Origin: Bacillota bacterium
Lineage (GTDB): Bacteria; Bacillota; Clostridia; Acetivibrionales; DSM-1351
Length of the DNA: 61,515 bases
Assembly (NCBI GenBank): GCA_023416275.1
Contig: JAEZIB010000104.1
Location: 1-61,515, forward strand
Reading direction: 5' to 3'
The position numbers and the translations under genes were made by a program. How positions within the stretch are numbered: the stretch's first letter is position 1; every line of letters starts with the position of its first letter. Below, piece by piece: positions 52,517 to 60,073 of the stretch. The notes beneath the pieces are model-generated. The model saw only the letters and a list, made by a program, of their open reading frames with translations, did no database searches and was not told the DNA's origin.

Positions 52517-53557
52517 TTACTTTTTTATTATTTTATTGAGTGCTTCTACCAGCATCATATTTTCTGCGCGATTTCCGATACTAATCCTTACATAATCAGG
52601 ATACCCAAACATTCTGCAAGGTCTAATTATAATGTTTGAATTTTTTAACTGTTCACACCATCCTTCACATATATCCCCAAATTTCGCAAAAATAAAATTA
52701 GCTTGAGATGGTATATACTCTATATCTAATTCTTTAAATGCATCATAGTAAAATTGCCTTTCTCTATTAACCTCTTCATAATATGTATTGTCAAAGAATT
52801 CATTATTCTTTAAAACCTCTATAGCTGCAGCTTGTGCTAAAGAACTAACATTATATGGGGATCTTAATCTATTAATACCTTCTATTACGTTCTCATTTCC
52901 TATTGCATATCCAATTCTTAAGCCTGCCAATCCAAAGTATTTTGAAAAAGTTCTAAATACAAGTACATTAGGGTATTTATCTATTAATTTTACAGATGAT
53001 TGATTTGATTTAGGATAAACGAAGTCAAAATAAGCCTCATCTACTACAACTATTATGTTTTCGGGAACAGCCTTAACAAAAGACTCTATTTCTTCACTTG
53101 AAATGAATGTTCCTGTAGGATTGTTTGGATTGCATATAAAAACTATCTTAGTTTTATCATCTATACTTTTTTTCATAGCCCCTAAATCGTGACAAAAACT
53201 CGTTCCTTTAACTAATTTACAATTTCCTCTTGCAAGTTCTGTTATATCCTTATATCTGAAGAAGCTTGGATCAGACATTATAGTGTTTTCACCATTATCA
53301 ACATACTTTAGGGCTGTTAGTGTTAATAGTTCATCGGAACCTGCTCCAATAACTATATTTTCAGATTTTACGCTATATCTATTTGCTATAAGCTGTTTTA
53401 ATTTTTCATTATCTATCTTGGGATATCTATTTGTAAAATTAATCTCCTCATATAGCCTCTCTTGTATTTCTTGTGGTAATGCATATGAATTTTCATTTGT
53501 TGCTAAGCAAATTACATTTGATGTGTCTACCCCTTTATATGGTGATTTATATTTCAT
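52517..53557 (-). CDS. HisC-like PLP-dependent aminotransferase
   Basis: 346 residues, fold type I aminotransferase close to histidinol-phosphate aminotransferase: IVIGAGSDELLTLTALKYVD, VFICNPNNPTGTFISSEE, IIVVVDEAYFDFVYP and the PLP lysine in FRTFSKYFGLAGLRIGYA are present, with C-terminal Arg in PDYVRISIGNRAEN. True histidine biosynthesis is unlikely because no other his gene is adjacent; an aromatic or imidazolyl amino acid is plausible. The start overlaps the MBL gene stop (ATGA), with GAGGAGG upstream. Confidence 0.88.
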   Translation of the reverse strand: MKYKSPYKGVDTSNVICLATNENSYALPQEIQERLYEEINFTNRYPKIDNEKLKQLIANRYSVKSENIVIGAGSDELLTLTALKYVDNGENTIMSDPSFFRYKDITELARGNCKLVKGTSFCHDLGAMKKSIDDKTKIVFICNPNNPTGTFISSEEIESFVKAVPENIIVVVDEAYFDFVYPKSNQSSVKLIDKYPNVLVFRTFSKYFGLAGLRIGYAIGNENVIEGINRLRSPYNVSSLAQAAAIEVLKNNEFFDNTYYEEVNRERQFYYDAFKELDIEYIPSQANFIFAKFGDICEGWCEQLKNSNIIIRPCRMFGYPDYVRISIGNRAENMMLVEALNKIIKK

Positions 53558-54390
53558 GCTAATTCCTCCTCAATAAATTGATATCCTACATAATTATTAA
53601 TAATTTCCACATCCTTAGGAAGCATTTGCTTCATCAAAAACACTGCATTTAGACCTGTACAATGTCCTATAATAAATCTTTTTATATTAAATTTTTTAAG
53701 CTTATCAATTATTGCTATTGTTTCCTGTTCTGATGAGAACATCAAGTGCAATCCGCCAATAAAAGTATTTATCTCTTTAATTCCTGTAACCTTTTGTGCA
53801 TGCTCTAAAATATTTATCACCCCACAATGTGAGCACCCAGATATAACTACTAGTCCTTTTGCGGTTTCAATAGCAAGGTTTAATTCGTCTTCAAACATAT
53901 CATCTACTAGGTTTCCCTGGGAATTTCTAATCAACAACCCTTTTTCCATTCCACAATAATCATCAGGAACTACTACGTTAGATAGACACCAAACACCCTC
54001 CGCTATTTCAAAGCTGATTTCTATTTCTTTCCCCATACTTTGTAAATGCTTAAGCTTATTACTTATGCCTATATCCATGATTTTTTTACCATTTAATCTA
54101 ACGCGCTCTTGAAATGCATTTTTGTCCATTATTACTTTTTTATGAGTTTCTTCATAATCTAATTCAATTAGTCCCCCAGCATGATCTAAATGCCCATGGC
54201 TAATAATAATATTGTTGCATGAGCTTAAATCTATTCCCAATAATTCAGCATTTTCTAAAAAAACACTATCCTGTCCAACATCATAAATTAAATTACATTT
54301 TTCATGCTCTATGTATAGTGACAATCCATGCGAAGCTTTTAATCCAAAGCTTGGTTCTAGCCTATTTTCACATAAGGTTACTACTCTCAT
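53554..54390 (-). CDS. Metallo-beta-lactamase-fold protein, COG1237 type
   Basis: 278 residues. Metal ligands: IIISHGHLDHAGGLIEL (HxHxDH), VVISGCSHCGVINILEHA and IGGLHLMF, then FIIGHCTG. The SGCSHxG and GG-HL motifs place it near COG1237, the group that includes the archaeal RFA-P (methanopterin) synthase; related bacterial proteins are uncharacterised. It may hydrolyse or condense a small molecule in the pathway encoded here. The start overlaps the preceding stop region by a few bases; the ribosome binding site is weak, so translation is probably coupled. Confidence 0.87.
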   Translation of the reverse strand: MRVVTLCENRLEPSFGLKASHGLSLYIEHEKCNLIYDVGQDSVFLENAELLGIDLSSCNNIIISHGHLDHAGGLIELDYEETHKKVIMDKNAFQERVRLNGKKIMDIGISNKLKHLQSMGKEIEISFEIAEGVWCLSNVVVPDDYCGMEKGLLIRNSQGNLVDDMFEDELNLAIETAKGLVVISGCSHCGVINILEHAQKVTGIKEINTFIGGLHLMFSSEQETIAIIDKLKKFNIKRFIIGHCTGLNAVFLMKQMLPKDVEIINNYVGYQFIEEELA

Positions 54391-54393
54391 TTT

Positions 54394-55398
54394 TCACTTC
54401 AGTACCTTTCTGCTTTTATTTTCAATAACATAGTCAACTAATCTAGTGACACCAATTCCAGCACCGCTTTTAACAATTTTTTTCTCATTATTAAAAGCAA
54501 ATAAATTACCCCCTCCTGCAACAGCATAATCATAATCAGGTAATCGAGCATCAAAAAGCAAACTATCACATGCATCCCAGCTCTTGCCCATAAAGGGGAT
54601 AATTTTAATATTTGAATCACTGTATTCTTTTAGCAGTTCAGTTAAGACTTCATTTAAAAACGCGATACCCTTATGAGAAATCAAATTATCTGTAAATGAA
54701 TCCAGTATATCTAATGTCAATTGCTTATTTTTTCCTAAATCTAATAGCTGTCCTATTTTTTCAGCGAGCTTATAATCTCCGCCATTTTTAATGTAATAGC
54801 TCGTAAATGTAGTGCCATCTTCTTTGCATATATCGATTAAATAATATATTTCTCTTCTTGTATTTAGTGGCAAATGAGATACTAAGCCTTCTAATATTCT
54901 CTTGTCCGATACTCTAAAATAAACCTCATTAAAATTAATAGCCTTAAAACAATTAATAAGAGTTTTTAATGCGAGAATACTTGATTCTATTTCTTTTTTT
55001 CCATATATCTCAAAGCCAGTTTGCCAAAATGATATGGTTTTTCCTTTTTTTACATCCTCTTCTGGTTCATTTCTCAAAAATTCTTGAGAATAAAAAACTT
55101 GTCCTGAATGATTATGAATCTTATTATTTCTATTTAAATAATCATACACTCTAAAAGTGCCTTCTGGTGAAATTATCGTTCCTATGTCTTTTCCATTAAG
55201 AGTAAACTCGATACAATTGTCGATAAATCTCTCACCTAAATTGGAAATATTCTCTTCATATATTGACTTTTTTGATACGATGCCTCCATAAAAGTAGCTA
55301 AAATTTTGACTTATTAGAGAATTCTCTAATTTATTGCGTATATCCATAAATATATTGGCATCATTTCCAAACCATTCTCTTACTCCTGATACTAGCAA
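54394..55398 (-). CDS. HisRS/HisZ-like class II synthetase catalytic-domain protein
   Basis: 334 residues. Class II motif 2 region: YSQEFLRNEPEEDVKKGKT, then FWQTGFEIYGKKEIESSILA as in HisRS and HisZ; motif 3: KSGAGIGVTRLVDYVIE. The HisRS anticodon-binding domain is absent, as in HisZ. No hisG lies nearby, so regulation of ATP phosphoribosyltransferase is unlikely. Related free-standing domains can adenylate or ligate amino acids, suggesting a tailoring role here (inference). Start: TTG 55398, because GGAGG lies 7 bases upstream; ATG 55416 has no ribosome binding site and would include the GGAGG in its coding region. First gene of the operon. Confidence 0.8.
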   Translation of the reverse strand: MLVSGVREWFGNDANIFMDIRNKLENSLISQNFSYFYGGIVSKKSIYEENISNLGERFIDNCIEFTLNGKDIGTIISPEGTFRVYDYLNRNNKIHNHSGQVFYSQEFLRNEPEEDVKKGKTISFWQTGFEIYGKKEIESSILALKTLINCFKAINFNEVYFRVSDKRILEGLVSHLPLNTRREIYYLIDICKEDGTTFTSYYIKNGGDYKLAEKIGQLLDLGKNKQLTLDILDSFTDNLISHKGIAFLNEVLTELLKEYSDSNIKIIPFMGKSWDACDSLLFDARLPDYDYAVAGGGNLFAFNNEKKIVKSGAGIGVTRLVDYVIENKSRKVLK

Positions 55399-55432
55399 TA
55401 GTATTCCTCCATTCATTATTAGTCATAAATTC

Positions 55433-55461
55433 ATAGTACATCTGCACAATAATCGTGTCAA
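55433..55461 (-). promoter_or_regulatory. Consensus sigma-A promoter of the aaRS-like/TrpB operon
   Basis: Minus-strand TTGACA (55456-55461), exactly 17 bases, TACTAT (55433-55438). Expected start near 55426, so the leader is only about 28 bases and contains the GGAGG used by TTG 55398. Confidence 0.88.
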
Positions 55462-55766
55462 TATTTAACATTTATATATTTTAATGTATTTATTGTATTA
55501 TTTTTGTGTAAATTTACAAAATATTCTGATTGTTTTTCTGCAAATAAATTATAAAAAATTTGAAATTGCATCAAGAAATTTTCCATTCTTGCTTTAGAAT
55601 ATATGATTAATGTTTTATTAAAAACTTATAAAATAATATAAAATAGTAAAAAAATCTACTTTTTAATTAAAAATATTACCTTATTAATAGCAGCTAAATA
55701 TTATATAATAAATACATATATGTAATAATATAGAGCACTTAACTATAATTTAAAGATTTTTTCCCT

Positions 55767-55893
55767 GTTAAAAATGTAGATGTAATAGACCTTATCAAAT
55801 GAAAAGTTTAATAACTGCATGAATTAGTTGGTCAACCTTCGTTTTTTGCCGAAAAGTAAGTTTCAAAATGGTGGTAAGCTAAGTATTTAGCCT
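55767..55893 (-). repeat. Dispersed intergenic repeat, copy 4 (extended)
   Basis: Minus-strand reading gives AAACTTTTCATTTGATAAGG and ACATCTACATTTTTAAC as in copies 1 and 3. The plus strand continues with AATAACTGCATGAATTAGTT and GGTAAGCTAA, both shared with 37133-37310. Confidence 0.55.
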
Positions 55894-55977
55894 CTGGCTT
55901 TTATTATATTGACCTGATGACAGTAAAAAAAGCTGGGAGGTAAAATTAAAATTTAATATTATATGGGGGATATTCAA

Positions 55978-57873
55978 ATGAATTTTATTGGTACATGGAT
56001 GCTGCGCTTTGCTTTTGCATGTGGTCTTATAGCTTTCCTGCTTATTGCCTTTAAAAAAGAAAGTGATGAGAATAAAAATTTAGGAATCCTAACAGGTGTG
56101 GTTTCCTGTTTTGGAGTTCTGATATCTTCACTTCTTTTACTTTTTTCACTTATAAGTGGAAACTTCTCAGTCGAATATGTATATCACAGTACAGACAAAG
56201 CACTTCCGTTAATATATAAAATTTCAGCGTTTTGGTCAGGTAGCTCGGGTTCAATGCTTTTTTGGACTTCAGTGTTTGCCGTTCTTCTTATAATAATCTA
56301 TTTTAAAAATAGGTATAAGAGTTCAACTAAAACTATATTTGGTGTTTTACTGTTTGTTATGACTCTTTTTATGGTTATGGTTACCTTTATAAATAATCCA
56401 TTTAAACAGGTATCAGCTCAAAGTGATGGTTTCGGACTTAACCCAGCGCTCCAAAGTATAGGTATGGTATTTCACCCACCAGTTATAATTATTGCATTTT
56501 CTTTTTTCTTCATGGCCTTTGGATATCAATTATTTGACATCAGAAAAAACACTGAAGAGCATGTAAATATTACTTGGAAATGGACAATGTGGGGATGGAT
56601 ACTTCTTACCTTTGGAATTGTTACCGGTGGCATTTGGGCTTATACCGAGCTTGGATGGGGAGGTTACTGGGCATGGGATCCAATAGAGAATTCATCTTTG
56701 GTTAACTGGCTATTTGCAACAACTTTTCTTCATGGTCTACGAAGCAAAGTTACTAACAATAAAAGAATGAATTTTGTTTTGATCTTTTTAACTGTTTTCA
56801 CTATACTTGTCGGAACATACATTGCAAGAAGCGGTTTGTTAGAATCAGTACATGCTTATAGTAGCCGTGGTATCACTGTGGTCTTCGGTGTGGTATTACT
56901 GGTTCTTGTATTGCTTTTCATTTCTTATAATATCAAAATTAAAAAATCACATGCAAAAGACACAATAAATAATAATAATAATAATAATAATGATGAAACT
57001 ACATTAAAAAAAATACTATTATATCTAATAAAGCCAAGCAATATATTTTCAACAATAAGTATTATAACAGCTGTTTTAATTTTTGGCGGTACTACTTTCC
57101 CCTTATATGGAGGGCTCTTTGTAAAGGATGTATCATCAACACCAATAAGTTTCTATGAATATGTTTTCGGAATTTACGGTATATTAGTACTTTTATTCAT
57201 GGCAATCAATCCCAAATTTTCTCCCAAGAAGGCCCTTCTTATTCCGGGTTCTGCATGTGGATTAACAGTATTAGGACTCATGCTATTTCTTACTGATTAT
57301 GGCATTCTAACAAAACTGTGTTTGTCTGTGTGTACAATGCTTACAGTTAATTTGATTATACAACTTGTAGTAAATTATAAAAATCATACTTCTAATATGC
57401 GACATATAGCAATTATATTACTTCATGCTTCACTGATAATAATGGCAGTTGGTTTTGCAGGTTCTTTGGGTATGCTTGTAAGCACTAATAAAACGCTGGA
57501 AAAAGGCAATACCATGGTTGTCGGAGAATATGAAATAAAATATAGAAACCTCTACTGGAAAGAGGAAACAGGTAAAACTACAGCTGTTTCAGTGATAGGA
57601 GTTACCAGTCCTAGTGAAAAATTCCAATTAAAACCTGAACTTTCTTATTATCAAAAAATGAAAACATCTCACTCTAGAGCAGTAATAAAATCAGTATTAG
57701 AAGAAGATTTGTACATAATTTTTGAAGGAATAGACGAGAAAGACAATATATCACTAAAAGTTAAAGTAGTAAAGTGGGTCAATCTTGTCTGGATAGGAAG
57801 TATATTGTTAATAGTAAGTACAATGCTGTATTATTTTTGTGAAAATAAAAAAACAAAAGAAAAATTAATATAA
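55978..57873 (+). CDS. CcmF-like cytochrome c haem lyase
   Basis: 631-residue polytopic membrane protein (about 14-15 helices). The haem-handling WWD motif GWGGYWAWDPIENSSLVNWL (about residues 218-237) is intact. Downstream are FATTFLHGLRSK, GTYIARSGLLESVHAYSSRG and a late extracytoplasmic domain (about 510-600). Length and layout match CcmF/CcsA-type lyases that attach haem to CxxCH motifs outside the membrane. A poly-Asn stretch of eight residues (AAT repeats, 56968-56991) lies in a loop. ATG 55978 has GGGGGA 7 bases upstream; ATG 55963 does not. The next gene encodes a protein with two CxxCH motifs, its likely client. Confidence 0.88.
   Translation: MNFIGTWMLRFAFACGLIAFLLIAFKKESDENKNLGILTGVVSCFGVLISSLLLLFSLISGNFSVEYVYHSTDKALPLIYKISAFWSGSSGSMLFWTSVFAVLLIIIYFKNRYKSSTKTIFGVLLFVMTLFMVMVTFINNPFKQVSAQSDGFGLNPALQSIGMVFHPPVIIIAFSFFFMAFGYQLFDIRKNTEEHVNITWKWTMWGWILLTFGIVTGGIWAYTELGWGGYWAWDPIENSSLVNWLFATTFLHGLRSKVTNNKRMNFVLIFLTVFTILVGTYIARSGLLESVHAYSSRGITVVFGVVLLVLVLLFISYNIKIKKSHAKDTINNNNNNNNDETTLKKILLYLIKPSNIFSTISIITAVLIFGGTTFPLYGGLFVKDVSSTPISFYEYVFGIYGILVLLFMAINPKFSPKKALLIPGSACGLTVLGLMLFLTDYGILTKLCLSVCTMLTVNLIIQLVVNYKNHTSNMRHIAIILLHASLIIMAVGFAGSLGMLVSTNKTLEKGNTMVVGEYEIKYRNLYWKEETGKTTAVSVIGVTSPSEKFQLKPELSYYQKMKTSHSRAVIKSVLEEDLYIIFEGIDEKDNISLKVKVVKWVNLVWIGSILLIVSTMLYYFCENKKTKEKLI
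56968..56991 (+). repeat. (AAT)8 microsatellite in the CcmF-like gene
   Basis: Eight tandem AAT codons encode a poly-Asn linker. Slippage by whole units keeps the frame. Confidence 0.85.
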
Positions 57874-57917
57874 AAAACAAAAAAACAAAGAATTATTAGA
57901 ACAGGGGGGGTTGAAAA

Positions 57918-60032
57918 ATGACAAAGGTAACAAAACTATCTTACAAAATTATTGTTGTTATGGTAATAACAGCAATCTTCCTGGCAACACAGATTTCTGC
58001 TGTATTGTCAGGAAGTATTGATTTTGCAAAGCCGGAGTTTGACTTTGATAAAATCATTTTTACTACGCATCAGCCATATTCAGGTTATGAAAACCATATG
58101 ATTGACGGAAACTTCGGATTTTTAGGGGTAAAAGGAGGTGGCTTGTATATCCTGAATAATGCTTTTTCAGGCAATCCGACTGTAACCAATGTTTTGCAAA
58201 ATTCTGTCTGCAAAAACGGACGTTATGCAGGGAAAAAGCTTTCAGGAGGAGCCTTCTATTCCTTTGATCTGAGCTACGATGCAAAACAGATTGTATTTGC
58301 CTATACTGATGCGCAAAATTCATACGGTGTTTGGAATGTTAATACTACCTACCATATTTTCAAGGTGAATGTGGATGGAACAAATCTTACACAACTGACT
58401 GACGGAAGTGTAAATGATTTTGATCCTCGCTGGCTTCCAGATGGAAGGATTGTTTTCATTTCAGAAAGAAGAGGAGGATATGGGCGTTGCCATCAGCGTA
58501 CAGTTCCAACCTTTAATCTTCATACAATGAATGCCGACGGTAGCAATATAAGATGTATAAGTTTTCATGAAACAAATGAATGGAGTCCGTGTGTGGATAA
58601 TAACGGTATGATTGCATATACTCGTTGGGACTATGTGGACAGAGGTGCTACTCATCCTCATTCTGCATGGATAACCACTCCGGATGGACTTGATGCAAGA
58701 GCTATTACATTAAATTACCCAAACTCAGGCGCTGAATGGTGGAAAAATGTTCCTATGATGCAGAATTCATTAAGGGCAATACCAAATTCTAACAAATATG
58801 TTGCAACAGCTGCTCCACATCATGCACAAAACTATGGACCACTAATTGTTATTGACCCGGATGTCGAGGATGATGACAACCTTTCAACCATTACAAAAAT
58901 TACACCTGATGTAAAATATCCAGAAACCGAAACTGGTACGACAACTGATCAAAAATACGGAACTCCATATCCGTTAAGCGAAGACTATTTCTTATGTATA
59001 TATGATCCAAACGCAAATACCAATGGTGCAAACAAACGCTATGGTATATATGCAATTGATACAAAAGGAAACAAGTCCCTGCTATATAACGATCCGAATA
59101 CCTCCTGCTACAGTCCGATACCACTAAAACCACGTGCTGTGCCTAATAGTATTCCTGGCTCAGCTATACCGACTGGAAAAGCTCCGGACGGAGTTGTATC
59201 TGTAATGAATATTTATGATACCCTACTCCCTTTCCCTTCCGGAACAAAGATTAAAGAACTTCGCATATGGCAGGTTTATCCAAAAACCACAATCCTAGCG
59301 AATGATCCTGTAGTAAGCTATGAAGGAACTGAAAGTTCATGGGCCGGAAGAAATACTCGAGGACTTCTAGGTAGTGTACCTGTTGAAGAAGATGGAAGTG
59401 TTTCGTTCTATTTGCCGCCCGGAAAACCTGTCTTCTTCCAAGCTGTAGACCAGGATGGAACTGCGGTTCAGACTATGAGATCAGATACATACCTCGTTCC
59501 AGGACAAACACGCTTATTATGCCAGGGCTGCCATGAACCTGCCCGCAAGGCAGCAGTTAGTCCTGAAAGTGTACCGCTTGCATTAAGAAGGACACCATCA
59601 ACAATTACACCTGATCCTTCTCAAGGTTCAAGACCAATGAGTTTCCCAAGGCTTATACAGCCTATTTTAGACAAAAAATGCATCTCCTGTCATAATGGTT
59701 CGAGGGTTCCCGACCTTAGAAAGGGAAATACAGATGCCCAAACAAAATGGTTTAGCTCCTACAAAAACTTAAAGTCATATGTTGCACTATATGATGTAAT
59801 GTATCAGGGTGCTAACTGGGATCATGTTTACCCAAGAACTGAACCTGGAAAGTTTGGTTCTAGAGCATCAAAACTATATCAAAAGCTGAAGACGGGACAT
59901 GGTAATCTAACACAAAGTGAGCTTCACTCATTTGTAATATGGATGGATTCAGGAATTGCACCTTTCTTTGGAGACTACAAGAATATAGATGCTCAGTTAA
60001 GAGGTGAGCAGGTCGAGCCATCTCTGGATTAA
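57918..60032 (+). CDS. HzsA-related secreted di-haem c-type protein
   Basis: 704 residues. N-terminal signal/anchor (1-31), a TolB/PD40-like propeller (about 40-400; NLTQLTDGSVNDFDPRWLPD, RIVFISERRGGYGRCHQRT, STITKITPDVKYPE), a middle beta domain (about 400-530; EEDGSVSFYLPPGKPVFFQA), and two haem c sites: CQGCH (about 534) and CISCH (about 588). The last part (ILDKKCISCHNGSRVPDLRK, LTQSELHSFVIWMDSGI) resembles small cytochrome domains. This architecture is that of proteins called HzsA-related, after the alpha subunit of anammox hydrazine synthase, and common in planctomycetes. It does not by itself show hydrazine chemistry. GGGGGG lies about 8 bases before the ATG; 44 bases after ccmF. Confidence 0.82.
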   Translation: MTKVTKLSYKIIVVMVITAIFLATQISAVLSGSIDFAKPEFDFDKIIFTTHQPYSGYENHMIDGNFGFLGVKGGGLYILNNAFSGNPTVTNVLQNSVCKNGRYAGKKLSGGAFYSFDLSYDAKQIVFAYTDAQNSYGVWNVNTTYHIFKVNVDGTNLTQLTDGSVNDFDPRWLPDGRIVFISERRGGYGRCHQRTVPTFNLHTMNADGSNIRCISFHETNEWSPCVDNNGMIAYTRWDYVDRGATHPHSAWITTPDGLDARAITLNYPNSGAEWWKNVPMMQNSLRAIPNSNKYVATAAPHHAQNYGPLIVIDPDVEDDDNLSTITKITPDVKYPETETGTTTDQKYGTPYPLSEDYFLCIYDPNANTNGANKRYGIYAIDTKGNKSLLYNDPNTSCYSPIPLKPRAVPNSIPGSAIPTGKAPDGVVSVMNIYDTLLPFPSGTKIKELRIWQVYPKTTILANDPVVSYEGTESSWAGRNTRGLLGSVPVEEDGSVSFYLPPGKPVFFQAVDQDGTAVQTMRSDTYLVPGQTRLLCQGCHEPARKAAVSPESVPLALRRTPSTITPDPSQGSRPMSFPRLIQPILDKKCISCHNGSRVPDLRKGNTDAQTKWFSSYKNLKSYVALYDVMYQGANWDHVYPRTEPGKFGSRASKLYQKLKTGHGNLTQSELHSFVIWMDSGIAPFFGDYKNIDAQLRGEQVEPSLD

Positions 60033-60073
60033 CTTAATTGGCATAAAATAATAATGGATGGGAGTGTTAAAAA

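Larger units (their letters stand above)
55399..55977. other. Divergent intergenic region between the aaRS-like operon and the CcmF operon
   Basis: Holds the minus-strand promoter (55433-55461) and, nearer the CcmF gene, dispersed-repeat copy 4 (55767-55893). The middle is AT-rich (TATAAT at about 55705 without a good -35). No gene. Confidence 0.5.
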
